From: Henricia sp. BOLD:AAB3569
Taxonomy: Eukaryota > Echinodermata > Asteroidea > Spinulosida > Echinasteridae
Direction: 5' to 3'
DNA: 64,000 bases
Assembly (NCBI GenBank): GCA_037783545.1
Contig: JBBELK010001397.1
Coordinates: 1 to 64,000 of the forward strand
This document shows positions 21,157-35,378 of the stretch, one piece after another. Position 1 is the first letter of the stretch. Every line of letters begins with the position of its first letter. Both the position numbers and the translations under genes were made by a program. The notes under the pieces were generated by a model. The model searched no databases and was not told the DNA's origin. It was given only the letters and a program-made list of their open reading frames with translations.

Positions 21157-24100
21157 TCAACGGCCGTACAAATGTACACCAGCGCGGCGCAGGGTGTCCC
21201 AACAGCCACGGTTAGGGGAATAACCACGCAGCCGAGCTCCGTTTTCCCTAAACTCTGAAATTTCTCCGTCATTTCCCAGCGAAAATCTGTCAATTTTGCA
21301 TGACAAGTGCGGAATATATACAGTTTGGAGCATGCAAAATTTGAAGTTGGTTGGAAAATTCCTTGATTTCCAAATTTGCCGGCATTTGGGACACACTTTG
21401 ACCTAATTCCCGTCACAATCTGGGGTGAGTCAACGGCCGTAGAAATGTACACCAGCGCGGCGCAGGGTGTCCCAACAGCCACGGTTAGGGGAATAACCAC
21501 GCAGCCGAGCTCCGTTTTCCCTAAACTCTGAAATTTCTCCGTCACTTCCCAGCGAAAATCTGTCAATTTTGCATGACAAGTGCGGAATATATACAGTTTG
21601 GAGCATGCAAAATTTGAAGTTGGTTGGAAAATTCCTTGATTTCCAAATTTTCCGACATTTGGGACACACTTTGACCTAATTCCCGTCACAATCTGGGGTG
21701 AGTCAACGGCCGTAGAAATGTACACCAGCGCGGCGCAGGGTGTCCCAACAGCCACGGTTAGGGGAATAACCACGCAGCCGAGCTCCGTTTTCCCTAAACT
21801 CTGAAATTTCTCCGTCATTTCCAAGCGAAAATCTGTCAATTTTGCATGACAAGTGCGGAATATATACAGTTTGGAGCATGCAAAATTTGAAGTTGGTTGG
21901 AAAATTCCTTGATTTCCAAATTTGCCGGCATTTGGGACACACTTTGACCTAATTCCCGTCACAATCTGGGGTGAGTCAACGGCCGTACAAATGTACACCA
22001 GCGCGGCGCAGGGTGTCCCAACAGCCACGGTTAGGGGAATAACCACGCAGCCGAGCTCCGTTTTCCCTAAACTCTGAAATTTCTCCGTCAATTCCCAGCG
22101 AAAATCTGTCAATTTTGCATGACAAGTGCGGAATATATACAGTTTGGAGCATGCAAAATTTGAAGTTGGTTGGAAAATTCCTTGATTTCCAAATTTGCCG
22201 GCATTTGGGACACACTTTGACCTAATTCCCGTCACAATCTGGGGTGAGTCAACGGCCGTACAAATGTACACCAGCGCGGCGCATGCGCAGGGTGTCCCAA
22301 CAGCCACGGTTAGGGGAATAACCACGCAGCCGAGCTCCGTTTTCCCTAAACTCTGAAATTTCTCCGTCATTTCCCAGCGAAAATCTGTCAATTTTGCATG
22401 AAAAGTGCGGAATATATACAGTTTGGAGCATGCAAAATTTGAAGTTGGTTGGAAAATTCCTTGATTTCCAAATTTTCCGGCATTTGGGACACACTTTGAC
22501 CTAATTCCCGTCACAATCTGGGGTGAGTCAACGGCCGTAGAAATGTACACCAGCGCGGCGCAGGGTGTCCCAACAGCCACGGTTAGGGGAATAACCACGC
22601 AGCCGAGCTCCGTTTTCCCTAAACTCTGAAATTTCTCCGTCACTTCCCAGCGAAAATCTGTCAATTTTGCATGACAAGTGCGGAATATATACAGTTTGGA
22701 GCATGCAAAATTTGAAGTTGGTTGGAAAATTCCTTGATTTCCAAATTTTCCGGCATTTGGGACACACTTTGACCTAATTCCCGTCACAATCTGGGGTGAG
22801 TCAACGGCCGTAGAAATGTACACCAGCGCGGCGCAGGGTGTCCCAACAGCCACGGTTAGGGGAATAACCACGCAGCCGAGCTCCGTTTTCCCTAAACTCT
22901 GAAATTTCTCCGTCATTTCCAAGCGAAAATCTGTCAATTTTGCATGACAAGTGCGGAATATATACAGTTTGGAGCATGCAAAATTTGAAGTTGGTTGGAA
23001 AATTCCTTGATTTCCAAATTTGCCGGCATTTGGGACACACTTTGACCTAATTCCCGTCACAATCTGGGGTGAGTCAACGGCCGTACAAATGTACACCAGC
23101 GCGGCGCAGGGTGTCCCAACAGCCACGGTTAGGGGAATAACCACGCAGCCGAGCTCCGTTTTCCCTAAACTCTGAAATTTCTCCGTCATTTCCCAGCGAT
23201 AATCTGTCAATTTTGCATGACAAGTGCGGAATATATACAGTTTGGAGCATGCAAAATTTGAAGTTGGTTGGAAAATTCCTTGATTTCCAAATTTTCCGGC
23301 ATTTGGGACACACTTTGACCTAATTCCCGTCACAATCTGGGGTGAGTCAACGGCCGTAGAAATGTACACCAGCGCGGCGCAGGGTGTCACAACAGCCACG
23401 GTTAGGGGAATAACCACGCAGCCGAGCTCCGTTTTCCCTAAACTCTAAAATTTCTCCGTCATTTCCCAGCGAAAATATGTCAATTTTGCATGACAAGTGC
23501 GGAATATATACAGTTTGGAGCATGCAAAATTTGAAGTTGGTTGGAAAATTCCTTGATTTCCAAATTTGCCGGCATTTGGGACACACTTTGACCTAATTCC
23601 CGTCACAATCTGGGGTGAGTCAACGGCCGTACAAATGTACACCAGCGCGGCGCAGGGTGTCCCAACAGCCACGGTTAGAGGAATAACCACGCAGCCGAGC
23701 TCCGTTTTCCCTAAACTCTGAAATTTCTCCGTCATTTCCCAGCGAAAATCTGTCAATTTTGCATGACAAGTGCGGAATATATACAGTTTGGAGCATGCAA
23801 AATTTGAAGTTGGTTGGAAAATTCCTTGATTTCCAAATTTGCCGGCATTTGGGACACACTTTGACCTAATTCCCGTCACAATCTTGGGTGAGTCAACGGC
23901 CGTACAAATGTACACCAGCGCGGCGCAGGGTGTCCCAACAGCCACGGTTAGGGGAATAACCACGCAGCCGAGCTCCGTTTTCCCTAAACTCTGAAATTTC
24001 TCCGTCATTTCCAAGCGAAAATCTGTCAATTTTGCATGACAAGTGCGGAATATATACAGTTTGGAGCATGCAAAATTTGAAGTTGGTTGGAAAATTCCTT

Positions 24101-24984
24101 GATTTCCAAATTTGCCGGCATTTGGGACACACTTTGACCTAATTCCCGTCACAATCTGGGGTGAGTCAACGGCCGTACAAATGTAAACCAGCGCGGCGCA
24201 GGGGGTCCCAACAGCCACGGTTAGGGGAATAACCACGCAGCCGAGCTCCGTTTTCCCTAAACTCTAAAATGTCTCCGTCATTTCCAAGCGAAAATATGTC
24301 AATTTTGCATGACAAGTGCGGAATATATACAGTTTGGAGCATGCAAAATTTGAAGTTGGTTGGAAAATTCCTTGATTTCCAAATTTGCCGGCATTTGGGA
24401 CACACTTTGACCTAATTCCCGTCACAATCTGGGGTGAGTCAACGGCCGTACAAATGTACACCAGCGCGGCGCAGGGTGTCCCAACAGCCACGGTTAGGGG
24501 AATAACCACGCAGCCGAGCTCCGTTTTCCCTAAACTCTGAAATTTCTCCGTCATTTCCCAGCGAAAATCTGTCAATTTTGCATGACAAGTGCGGAATATA
24601 TACAGTTTGGAGCATGCAAAATTTGAAGTTGGTTGGAAAATTCCTTGATTTCCAAATTTGCCGGCATTTGGGACACACTTTGACCTAATTCCCGTCACAA
24701 TCTGGGGTGAGTCAACGGACGTAGAAATGTACACCAGCGCGGCGCAGGGTGTCCCAACAGCCACGGTTAGGGGAATAACCACGCAGCCGAGCTCCGTTTT
24801 CCCTAAACTCTGAAATTTCTCCGTCATTTCCAAGCGAAAATCTGTCAATTTTGCATGACAAGTGCGGAATATATACAGTTTGGAGCATGCAAAATTTGTA
24901 GTTGGTTGGAAAATTCCTTGATTTCCAAATTTGCCGGCATTTGGGACACACTTTGACCTAATTCCCGTCACAATCTGGGGTGAG
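21157..24984. repeat. Mixed block with a 5-unit module shared with the 9-kb region
   Basis: Units 22249-23619 are, in order, a GCGCATGCGC insertion unit with GAAAAG, a CACTTCCC unit, a TTCCAAGCG unit, a CAGCGATAATC unit and an AAATATGTC unit. The same order is seen at 9145-10509. A partial CACTTCCC copy also begins at 21430. Consensus-like units (21157, 23620, 23893, 24439) and an ACGGACGTAG unit (24712) fill the rest. This suggests old long-range exchange across about 13 kb. Confidence 0.8.
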
Positions 24985-27900
24985 TCAACGGCCGTACAAA
25001 TGTACACCAGCGCGGCGCAGGGTGTCCCAACAGCCACGGTTAGAGGAATAACCACGCAGCCGAGCTCCGTTTTCCCTAAACTCTGAAATTTTCCGTCATT
25101 TCCCAGCGATAATCTGTCAATTTTGCATGACAAGTGCGGAATATATACAGTTTGGAGCATGCAAAATTTGAAGTTGGTTGGAAAATTCCTTGATTTCCAA
25201 ATTTTCCGGCATTTGGGACACACTTTGACCTAATTCCCGTCACAATCTGGGGTGAGTCAACGGCCGTAGAAATGTACACCAGCGCGGCGCAGGGTGTCCC
25301 AACAGCCACGGTTAGGGGAATAACCACGCAGCCGAGCTCCGTTTTCCCTAAACTCTAAACTTTCTCCGTCATTTCCAAGCGAAAATATGTCAATTTTGCA
25401 TGACAAGTGCGGAATATATACAGTTTGGAGCATGCAAAATTTGAAGTTGGTTGGAAAATTCCTTGATTTCCAAATTTGCCGGCATTTGGGACACACTTTG
25501 ACCTAATTCCCGTCACAATCTGGGGTGAGTCAACGGCCGTACAAATGTACACCAGCGCGGCGCAGGGTGTCCCAACAGCCACGGTTAGGGGAATAACCAC
25601 GCAGCCGAGCTCCGTTTTCCCTAAACTCTGAAATTTTCCGTCATTTCCCAGCGATAATCTGTCAATTTTGCATGACAAGTGCGGAATATATACAGTTTGG
25701 AGCATGCAAAATTTGAAGTTGGTTGGAAAATTCCTTGATTTCCAAATTTTCCGGCATTTGGGACACACTTTGACCTAATTCCCGTCACAATCTGGGGTGA
25801 GTCAACGGCCGTAGAAATGTACACCAGCGCGGCGCAGGGTGTCCCAACAGCCACGGTTAGGGGAATAACCACGCAGCCGAGCTCCGTTTTCCCTAAACTC
25901 TAAACTTTCTCCGTCATTTCCAAGCGAAAATATGTCAATTTTGCATGACAAGTGCGGAATATATACAGTTTGGAGCATGCAAAATTTGAAGTTGGTTGGA
26001 AAATTCCTTGATTTCCAAATTTGCCGGCATTTGGGACACACTTTGACCTAATTCCCGTCACAATCTGGGGTGAGTCAACGGCCGTACAAATGTACACCAG
26101 CGCGGCGCAGGGTGTCCCAACAGCCACGGTTAGGGGAATAACCACGCAGCCGAGCTCCGTTTTCCCTAAACTCTGAAATTTCTCCGTCATTTCCCAGCGA
26201 AAACCTGTCAATTTTGCATGACAAGTGCGGAATATATACAGTTTGGAGCATGCAAAATTTAAAGTTGGTTGGAAAATTCCTTGATTTCCAAATTTGCCGG
26301 CATTTGGGACACACTTTGACCTAATTCCCGTCACAATCTGGGGTGAGTCAACGGACGTAGAAATGTACACCAGCGCGGCGCAGGGTGTCCCAACAGCCAC
26401 GGTTAGGGGAATAACCACGCAGCCGAGCTCCGTTTTCCCTAAACTCTGAAATTTCTCCGTCATTTCCCAGCGAAAATCTGTCAATTTTGCATGACAAGTG
26501 CGGAATATATACAGTTTGGAGCATGCAAAATTTGAAGTTGGTTGGAAAATTCCTTGATTTCCAAATTTGCCGGCATTTGGGACACACTTTGACCTAATTC
26601 CCGTCACAATCTGGGGTGAGTCAACGGCCGTACAAATGTACACCAGCGCGGCGCAGGGTGTCCCAACAGCCACGGTTAGGGGAATAACCACGCAGCCGAG
26701 CTCCGTTTTCCCTAAACTCTGAAATTTCTCCGTCATTTCCCAGCGAAAATCTGTCAATTTTGCATGACAAGTGCGGAATATATACAGTTTGGAGCATGCA
26801 AAATTTGAAGTTGGTTGCAAAATTCCTTGATTTCCAAATTTGCCGGCATTTGGGACACACTTTGACCTAATTCCCGTCACAATCTGGGGTGAGTCAACGG
26901 CCGTAGAAATGTACACCAGCGCGGCGCAGGGTGTCCCAACAGCCACGGTTAGGGGAATAACCACGCAGCCGAGCTCCGTTTTCCCTAAACTCTGAAATTT
27001 CTCCGTCATTTCCCAGCGAAAATCTGTCAATTTTGCATGACAAGTGCGGAATATATACAGTTTGGAGCATGCAAAATTTGAAGTTGGTTGCAAAATTCCT
27101 TGATTTCCAAATTTGCCGGCATTTGGGACACACTTTGACCTAATTCCCGTCACAATCTGGGGTGAGTCAACGGCCGTAGAAATGTACACCAGCGCGGCGC
27201 AGGGTGTCCCAACAGCCACGGTTAGGGGAATAACCACGCAGCCGAGCTCCGTTTTCCCTAAACTCTGAAATTTCTCCGTCATTTCCCAGCGAAAATCTGT
27301 CAATTTTGCATGACAAGTGCGGAATATATACAGTTTGGAGCATGCAAAATTTGAAGTTGGTTGGAAAATTCCTTGATTTCCAAATTTGCCGGCATTTGGG
27401 ACACACTTTGACCTAATTCCCGTCACAATCTGGGGTGAGTCAACGGCCGTACAAATGTACACCAGCGCGGCGCAGGGTGTCCCAACAGCCACGGTTAGAG
27501 GAATAACCACGCAGCCGAGCTCCGTTTTCCCTAAACTCTGAAATTTTCCGTCATTTCCCAGCGATAATCTGTCAATTTTGCATGACAAGTGCGGAATATA
27601 TACAGTTTGGAGCATGCAAAATTTGAAGTTGGTTGGAAAATTCCTTGATTTCCAAATTTTCCGGCATTTGGGACACACTTTGACCTAATTCCCGTCACAA
27701 TCTGGGGTGAGTCAACGGCCGTAGAAATGTACACCAGCGCGGCGCAGGGTGTCCCAACAGCCACGGTTAGGGGAATAACCACGCAGCCGAGCTCCGTTTT
27801 CCCTAAACTCTAAACTTTCTCCGTCATTTCCAAGCGAAAATATGTCAATTTTGCATGACAAGTGCGGAATATATACAGTTTGGAGCATGCAAAATTTGAA

Positions 27901-29348
27901 GTTGGTTGGAAAATTCCTTGATTTCCAAATTTGCCGGCATTTGGGACACACTTTGACCTAATTCCCGTCACAATCTGGGGTGAGTCAACGGCCGTACAAA
28001 TGTACACCAGCGCGGCGCAGGGTGTCCCAACAGCCACGGTTAGGGGAATAACCACGCAGCCGAGCTCCGTTTTCCCTAAACTCTGAAATTTTCCGTCATT
28101 TCCCAGCGATAATCTGTCAATTTTGCATGACAAGTGCGGAATATATACAGTTTGGAGCATGCAAAATTTGAAGTTGGTTGGAAAATTCCTTGATTTCCAA
28201 ATTTTCCGGCATTTGGGACACACTTTGACCTAATTCCCGTCACAATCTGGGGTGAGTCAACGGCCGTAGAAATGTACACCAGCGCGGCGCAGGGTGTCCC
28301 AACAGCCACGGTTAGGGGAATAACCACGCAGCCGAGCTCCGTTTTCCCTAAACTCTAAACTTTCTCCGTCATTTCCAAGCGAAAATATGTCAATTTTGCA
28401 TGACAAGTGCGGAATATATACAGTTTGGAGCATGCAAAATTTGAAGTTGGTTGGAAAATTCCTTGATTTCCAAATTTGCCGGCATTTGGGACACACTTTG
28501 ACCTAATTCCCGTCACAATCTGGGGTGAGTCAACGGCCGTACAAATGTACACCAGCGCGGCGCAGGGTGTCCCAACAGCCACGGTTAGGGGAATAACCAC
28601 GCAGCCGAGCTCCGTTTTCCCTAAACTCTGAAATTTCTCCGTCATTTCCCAGCGAAAACCTGTCAATTTTGCATGACAAGTGCGGAATATATACAGTTTG
28701 GAGCATGCAAAATTTAAAGTTGGTTGGAAAATTCCTTGATTTCCAAATTTGCCGGCATTTGGGACACACTTTGACCTAATTCCCGTCACAATCTGGGGTG
28801 AGTCAACGGACGTAGAAATGTACACCAGCGCGGCGCAGGGTGTCCCAACAGCCACGGTTAGGGGAATAACCACGCAGCCGAGCTCCGTTTTCCCTAAACT
28901 CTGAAATTTCTCCGTCATTTCCCAGCGAAAATCTGTCAATTTTGCATGACAAGTGCGGAATATATACAGTTTGGAGCATGCAAAATTTGAAGTTGGTTGG
29001 AAAATTCCTTGATTTCCAAATTTGCCGGCATTTGGGACACACTTTGACCTAATTCCCGTCACAATCTGGGGTGAGTCAACGGCCGTACAAATGTACACCA
29101 GCGCGGCGCAGGGTGTCCCAACAGCCACGGTTAGGGGAATAACCACGCAGCCGAGCTCCGTTTTCCCTAAACTCTGAAATTTCTCCGTCATTTCCCAGCG
29201 AAAATCTGTCAATTTTGCATGACAAGTGCGGAATATATACAGTTTGGAGCATGCAAAATTTGAAGTTGGTTGCAAAATTCCTTGATTTCCAAATTTGCCG
29301 GCATTTGGGACACACTTTGACCTAATTCCCGTCACAATCTGGGGTGAG
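24985..29348. repeat. 9-monomer HOR of 2455 bp, about 1.8 copies
   Basis: Units 24985-26893 correspond to 27440-29348 at a constant offset of 2455 bp, which is nine monomers less two single-base deletions. The shared deletions change AATTTCTCC to AATTTTCC at 25092/27547 and 25636/28091. Other shared markers are CTCTAAACTTTC with AAATATGTC (25257/27712 and 25802/28257), AAACCTGTC with TTTAAAGTTGG (26075/28530), ACGGACGTAG (26348/28803) and GTTGCAAAA (26621/29076). Within each copy a two-unit piece of 545 bp is itself repeated in tandem, so the structure is nested. Confidence 0.9.
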
Positions 29349-32300
29349 TCAACGGCCGTAGAAATGTACACCAGCGCGGCGCAGGGTGTCCCAACAGCCA
29401 CGGTTAGGGGAATAACCACGCAGCCGAGCTCCGTTTTCCCTAAACTCTGAAATTTCTCCGTCATTTCCCAGCGAAAATCTGTCAATTTTGCATGACAAGT
29501 GCGGAATATATACAGTTTGGAGCATGCACAATTTGAAGTTGGTTGGAAAATTCCTTGGTTTCCAAATTTGCCGGCATTTGGGACACACTTTGACCTAATT
29601 CCCGTCACAATCTGGGGTGAGTCAACGGCCGTACAAATGTACACCAGCGCGGCGCAGGGTGTCCCAACAGCCACGGTTAGGGGAATAACCACGCAGCCGA
29701 GCTCCGTTTTCCCTAAACTCTGAAATTTCACCGTCATTTCCCAGCGAAAATCTGTCAATTTTGCATGACAAGTGCGGAATATATACAGTTTGGAGCATGC
29801 AAAATTTAAAGTTGGTTGGAAAATTCCTTGATTTCCAAATTTGCCGGCATTTGGGACACACTTTGACCTAATTCCCGTCACAATCTGGGGTGAGTCAACG
29901 GCCGTACAAATGTACACCAGCGCGGCGCAGGGTGTCCCAACAGCCACGGTTAGGGGAATAACCACGCAGCCGAGCTCCGTTTTCCCTAAACTCTGAAATT
30001 TCTCCGTCATTTCCGAGCGAAAATCTGTCAATTTTGCATGACAAGTGCGGAATATATACAGTTTGGAGCATGCAAAATTTGAAGTTGGTTGGAAAATTCC
30101 TTGATTTCCAAATTTGCCGGCATTTGGGACACACTTTGACCTAATTCCCGTCACAATCTGGGGTGAGTCAACGGCCGTAGAAATGTACACCAGCGCGGCG
30201 CAGGGTGTCCCAACAGCCACGGTTAGGGGAATAACCACGCAGCCGAGCTCCGTTTTCCCTAAACTCTGAAATTTCTCCGTCATTTCCCAGCGAAAATCTG
30301 TCAATTGTGCATGACAAGTGCGGAATATATACAGTTTGGAGCATGCAAAATTTGAAGTTGGTTGCAAAATTCCTTGATTTCCAAATTTGCCGGCATTTGG
30401 GACACACTTTGACCTAATTCCCGTCACAATCTGGGGTGAGTCAACGGCCGTAGAAATGTACACCAGCGCGGCGCAGGGTGTCCCAACAGCCACGGTTAGG
30501 GGAATAACCACGCAGCCGAGCTCCGTTTTCCCTAAACTCTGAAATTTCTCCGTCATTTCCCAGCGAAAATCTGTCAATTTTGCATGACAAGTGCGGAATA
30601 TATACAGTTTGGAGCATGCAAAATTTGAAGTTGGTTGGAAAATTCCTTGATTTCCAAATTTGCCGGTATTTGGGACACACTTTGACCTAATTCCCGTCAC
30701 AATCTGGGGTGAGTCAACGGCCGTACAAATGTACACCAGCGCGGCGCAGGGTGTCCCAACAGCCACGGTTAGGGAAATAACCACGCAGCCGAGCTCCGTT
30801 TTCCCTAAACTCTGAAATTTCTCCGTCATTTCCCAGCGAAAATCTGTCAATTTTGCATGACAAGTGCGGAATATATACAGTTTGGAGCATGCAAAATTTG
30901 AAGTTGGTTGGAAAATTCCTTGATTTCCAAATTTGCCGGCATTTGGGACACACTTTGACCTAATTCCCGTCACAATCTGGGGTGAGTCAACGGCCGTACA
31001 AATGTACACCAGCGCGGCGCAGGGTGTCCCAACAGCCACGGTTAGGGGAATAACCACGCACCCGAGCTCCGTTTTCCCTAAACTCTGAAATTTCTCCGTC
31101 ATTTCCGAGCGAAAATCTGTCAATTTTGCATGACAAGTGCGGAATATATACAGTTTGGAGCATGCAAAATTTGAAGTTGGTTGGAAAATTCCTTGATTTC
31201 CAAATTTGCCGGCATTTGGGACACACTTTGACCTAATTCCCGTCACAATCTGGGGTGAGTCAACGGCCGTAGAAATGTACACCAGCGCGGCGCAGGGTGT
31301 CCCAACAGCCACGGTTAGGGGAATAACCACGCAGCCGAGCTCCGTTTTCCCTAAACTCTGAAATTTCTCCGTCATTTCCCAGCGAAAATCTGTCAATTTT
31401 GCATGACAAGTGCGGAATATATACAGTTTGGAGCATGCAAAATTTGAAGTTGGTTGGAAAATTCCTTGATTTCCAAATTTGCCGGCATTTGGGACACACT
31501 TTGACCTAATTCCCGTCACAATCTGGGGTGAGTCAACGGCCGTACAAATGTACACCAGCGCGGCGCAGGGTGTCCCAACAGCCACGGTTAGGGGAATAAC
31601 CACGCAGCCGAGCTCCGTTTTCCCTAAACTCTGAAATTTCTCCGTCATTTCCCAGCGAAAATCTGTCAATTTTGCATGAGAAGTGCGGAATATATACAGT
31701 TTGGAGCATGCACAATTTGAAGTTGGTTGGAAAATTCCTTGATTTCCAAATTTGCCGGCATTTGGGACACACTTTGACCTAATTCCCGTCACATTCTGGG
31801 GTGAGTCAACGGCCGTACAAATGTACACCAGCGCGGCGCATGCGCAGGGTGTCCCAACAGCCACGGTTAGGGGAATAACCACGCAGCCGAGCTCCGTTTT
31901 CCCTAAACTCTGAAATTTCTCCGTCATTTCCCAGCGAAAATCTGTCAATTTTGCATGAAAAGTGCGGAATATATACAGTTTGGAGCTTGCAAAATTTGAA
32001 GTTGGTTGGAAAATTCCTTGATTTCCAAATTTGCCGGCATTTGGGACACACTTTGACCTAATTCCCGTCACAATATGGGGTGAGTCAACGGCCGTACAAA
32101 TGTACACCAGCGCGGCGCAGGGTGTCCCAACAGCCACGGTTAGGGGAATAACCACGCAGCCGAGCTCCGTTTTCCCTAAACTCTGAAAGTTCTCCGTCAT
32201 TTCCCAGCGATAATCTGTCAATTTTGCATGACAAGTGCGGAATATATACAGTTTGGAGCATGCAAAATTTGAAGTTGGTTGGAAAATTCCTTGATTTCCA

Positions 32301-33722
32301 AATTTTCCGGCATTTGGGACACACTTTGACCTAATTTCCGTCACAATCTGGGGTGAGTCAACGGCCGTACAAATGTACACCAGCGCGGCGCAGGGTGTCC
32401 CAACAGCCACGGTTAGGGGAATAACCACGCAGCCGAGCTCCGTTTTCCCTAAACTCTGAAATTTCTCCGTCATTTCCCAGCGAAAATCTGTCAATTTTGC
32501 ATGACAAGTGCGGAATATATACAGTTTGGAGCATGCAAAATTTGAAGTTGGTTGGAAAATTCCTTGATTTCCAAATTTGCCGGCATTTGGGACACACTTT
32601 GACCTAATTCCCGTCACAATCTGGGGTGAGTCAACGGCCGTACAAATGTACACCAGCGCGGCGCAGGGTGTCCCAACAGCCACGGTTAGGGGAATAACCA
32701 CGCAGCCGAGCTCCGTTTTCCCTAAACTCTGAAATTTCTCCGTCATTTCCCAGCGAAAATCTGTCAATTTTGCATGACAAGTGCGGAATATATACAGTTT
32801 GGAGCATGCAAAATTTGAAGTTGGTTGGAAAATTCCTTGATTTCCAAATTTGCCGGCATTTGGGACACACTTTGACCTAATTCCCGTCACAATCTGGGGT
32901 GAGTCAACGGCCGTACAAATGTACACCAGCGCGGCGCAGGGTGTCCCAACAGCCACGGTTAGGGGAATAACCACGCAGCCGAGCTCCGTTTTCCCTAAAC
33001 TCTGAAATTTCTCCGTCATTTCCCAGCGAAAATCTGTCAATTTTGCATGACAAGTGCGGAATATATACAGTTTGGAGCATGCAAAATTTGAAGTTGGTTG
33101 GAAAATTCCTTGATTTCCAAATTTGCCGGCATTTGGGACACACTTTGACCTAATTCCCGTCACAATCTGGGGTGAGTCAACGGCCGTACAAATGTACACC
33201 AGCGCGGCGCAGGGTGTCCCAACAGCCACGGTTAGGGGAATAACCACGCAGCCGAGCTCCGTTTTCCCTAAACTCTGAAATTTCTCCGTCATTTCCCAGC
33301 GAAAATCTGTCAATTTTGCATGACAAGTGCGGAATATATACAGTTTGGAGCATGCACAATTTGAAGTTGGTTGGAAAATTCCTTGATTTCCAAATTTGCC
33401 GGCATTTGGGACACACTTTGACCTAATTCCCGTCACAATCTGGGGTGAGTCAACGGACGTAGAAATGTACACCAGCGCGGCGCAGGGTGTCCCAACAGCC
33501 ACGGTTAGGGGAATAACCACGCAGCCGAGCTCCGTTTTCCCTAAACTCTGAAATTTCTCCGTCATTTCCCAGCGAAAATCTGTCAATTTTGCATGACAAG
33601 TGCGGAATATATACAGTTTGGAGCATGCAAAATTTGAAGTTGGTTGGAAAATTCCTTGATTTCCAAATTTGCCGGCATTTGGGACACACTTTGACCTAAT
33701 TCCCGTCACAATCTGGGGTGAG
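29349..33722. repeat. Mixed block where the GCACAATT class begins
   Basis: This block introduces right-arm GCACAATT units (29349, 31533, 33177) and a GCGCATGCGC insertion unit (31806) with the linked GAAAAG and GAGCTTGC changes. It also has a run of consensus units (32358, 32631, 32904) and an ACGGACGTAG unit (33450). There is no frame-shifting indel in this block. I find no exact tandem HOR here, but unit types 26894 and 27167 reappear at 30168 and 30441. Confidence 0.75.
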
Positions 33723-35378
33723 TCAACGGCCGTACAAATGTACACCAGCGCGGCGCAGGGTGTCCCAACAGCCACGGTTAGGGGAATAACCACGCAGCCG
33801 AGCTCCGTTTTCCCTAAACTCTGAAATTTCTCCGTCATTTCCCAGCGAAAATCTGTCAATTTTGCATGAAAAGTGCGGAATATATACAGTTTGGAGCTTG
33901 CAAAATTTGAAGTTGGTTGAAAAATTCCTTGATTTCCAAATTTGCCGGCATTTGGGACACACTTTGACCTACATGTAATTCCCGTCACAATCTGGGGTGA
34001 GTCAACGGCCGTACAAATGTACACCAGCGCGGCGCAGGGTGTCCCAACAGCCACGGTTAGGGGAATAACCACGCAGCCGAGCTCCGTTTTCCCTAAACTC
34101 TGAAATTTCTCCGTCATTTCCCAGCGAAAATCTGTCAATTTTGCATGACAAGTGCGGAATATATACAGTTTGGAGCATGCAAAATTTGAAGTTGGTTGGA
34201 AAATTCCTTGATTTCCAAATTTGCCGGCATTTGGGACACACTTTGACCTAATTCCCGTCACAATCTGGGGTGAGTCAACGGCCGTACAAATGTACACCAG
34301 CGCGGCGCAGGGTGTCCCAACAGCCACGGTTAGGGGAATAACCACGCAGCCGAGCTCCGTTTTCCCTAAACTCTGAAATTTCTCCGTCATTTCCCAGCGA
34401 AAATCTGTCAATTTTGCATGACAAGTGCGGAATATATACAGTTTGGAGCATGCACAATTTAAAGTTGGTTGGAAAATTCCTTGATTTCCAAATTTGCCGG
34501 CATTTGGGACACACTTTGACCTAATTCCCGTCACAATCTGGGGTGAGTCAACGGCCGTACAAATGTACACCAGCGCGGCGCATGCGCAGGGTGTCCCAAC
34601 AGCCACGGTTAGGGGAATAACCACGCAGCCGAGCTCCGTTTTCCCTAAACTCTGAAATTTCTCCGTCATTTCCCAGCGAAAATCTGTCAATTTTGCATGA
34701 AAAGTGCGGAATATATACAGTTTGGAGCTTGCAAAATTTGAAGTTGGTTGAAAAATTCCTTGATTTCCAAATTTGCCGGCATTTGGGACACACTTTGACC
34801 TACATGTAATTCCCGTCACAATCTGGGGTGAGTCAACGGCCGTACAAATGTACACCAGCGCGGCGCAGGGTGTCCCAACAGCCACGGTTAGGGGAATAAC
34901 CACGCAGCCGAGCTCCGTTTTCCCTAAACTCTGAAATTTCTCCGTCATTTCCCAGCGAAAATCTGTCAATTTTGCATGACAAGTGCGGAATATATACAGT
35001 TTGGAGCATGCAAAATTTGAAGTTGGTTGGAAAATTCCTTGATTTCCAAATTTGCCGGCATTTGGGACACACTTTGACCTAATTCCCGTCACAATCTGGG
35101 GTGAGTCAACGGCCGTACAAATGTACACCAGCGCGGCGCAGGGTGTCCCAACAGCCACGGTTAGGGGAATAACCACGCAGCCGAGCTCCGTTTTCCCTAA
35201 ACTCTGAAATTTCTCCGTCATTTCCCAGCGAAAATCTGTCAATTTTGCATGACAAGTGCGGAATATATACAGTTTAGAGCATGCAAAATTTGAAGTTGGT
35301 TGGAAAATTCCTTGATTTCCAAATTTTCCGGCATTTGGGACACACTTTGACCTAATTCCCGTCACAATCTGTGGTGAG
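33723..35378. repeat. First units with TACATGTA insertions
   Basis: Units 33723 and 34548 end with TACATGTA (33970-33977 and 34801-34808), 831 bp apart. Both carry GAAAAG, GAGCTTGC and GGTTGAAAAATT. Only 34548 also has GCGCATGCGC, which makes it a 285-bp unit. Intervening units are consensus (34002) and GCACAATTTA (34275). The last unit (35106) has TTTAGAGC and TTTTCCGG. The same order recurs at 39485-40600. Confidence 0.85.
33970..33977. other. TACATGTA insertion (six sites in the window)
   Basis: The consensus ACCTAATTCCC becomes ACCTACATGTAATTCCC, a gain of six bases that leaves TA-CATG-TA. Sites are 33970-33977, 34801-34808, 39738-39745, 40569-40576, 41673-41680 and 48510-48517. The duplicated TA around CATG is what Tc1-type transposases are known to leave on excision (TA target duplication plus two terminal bases from each end). 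The first five sites lie in units with GAAAAG and GAGCTTGC; the sixth lacks those changes. One excision followed by HOR amplification explains the set, but a palindromic replication error is possible. Confidence 0.6.

Noticed and set aside
30301-30312. TCAATTGTGCAT change as a new functional variant of the dyad.
   Set aside because: It is a single occurrence in one unit with no matching change in the other arm.
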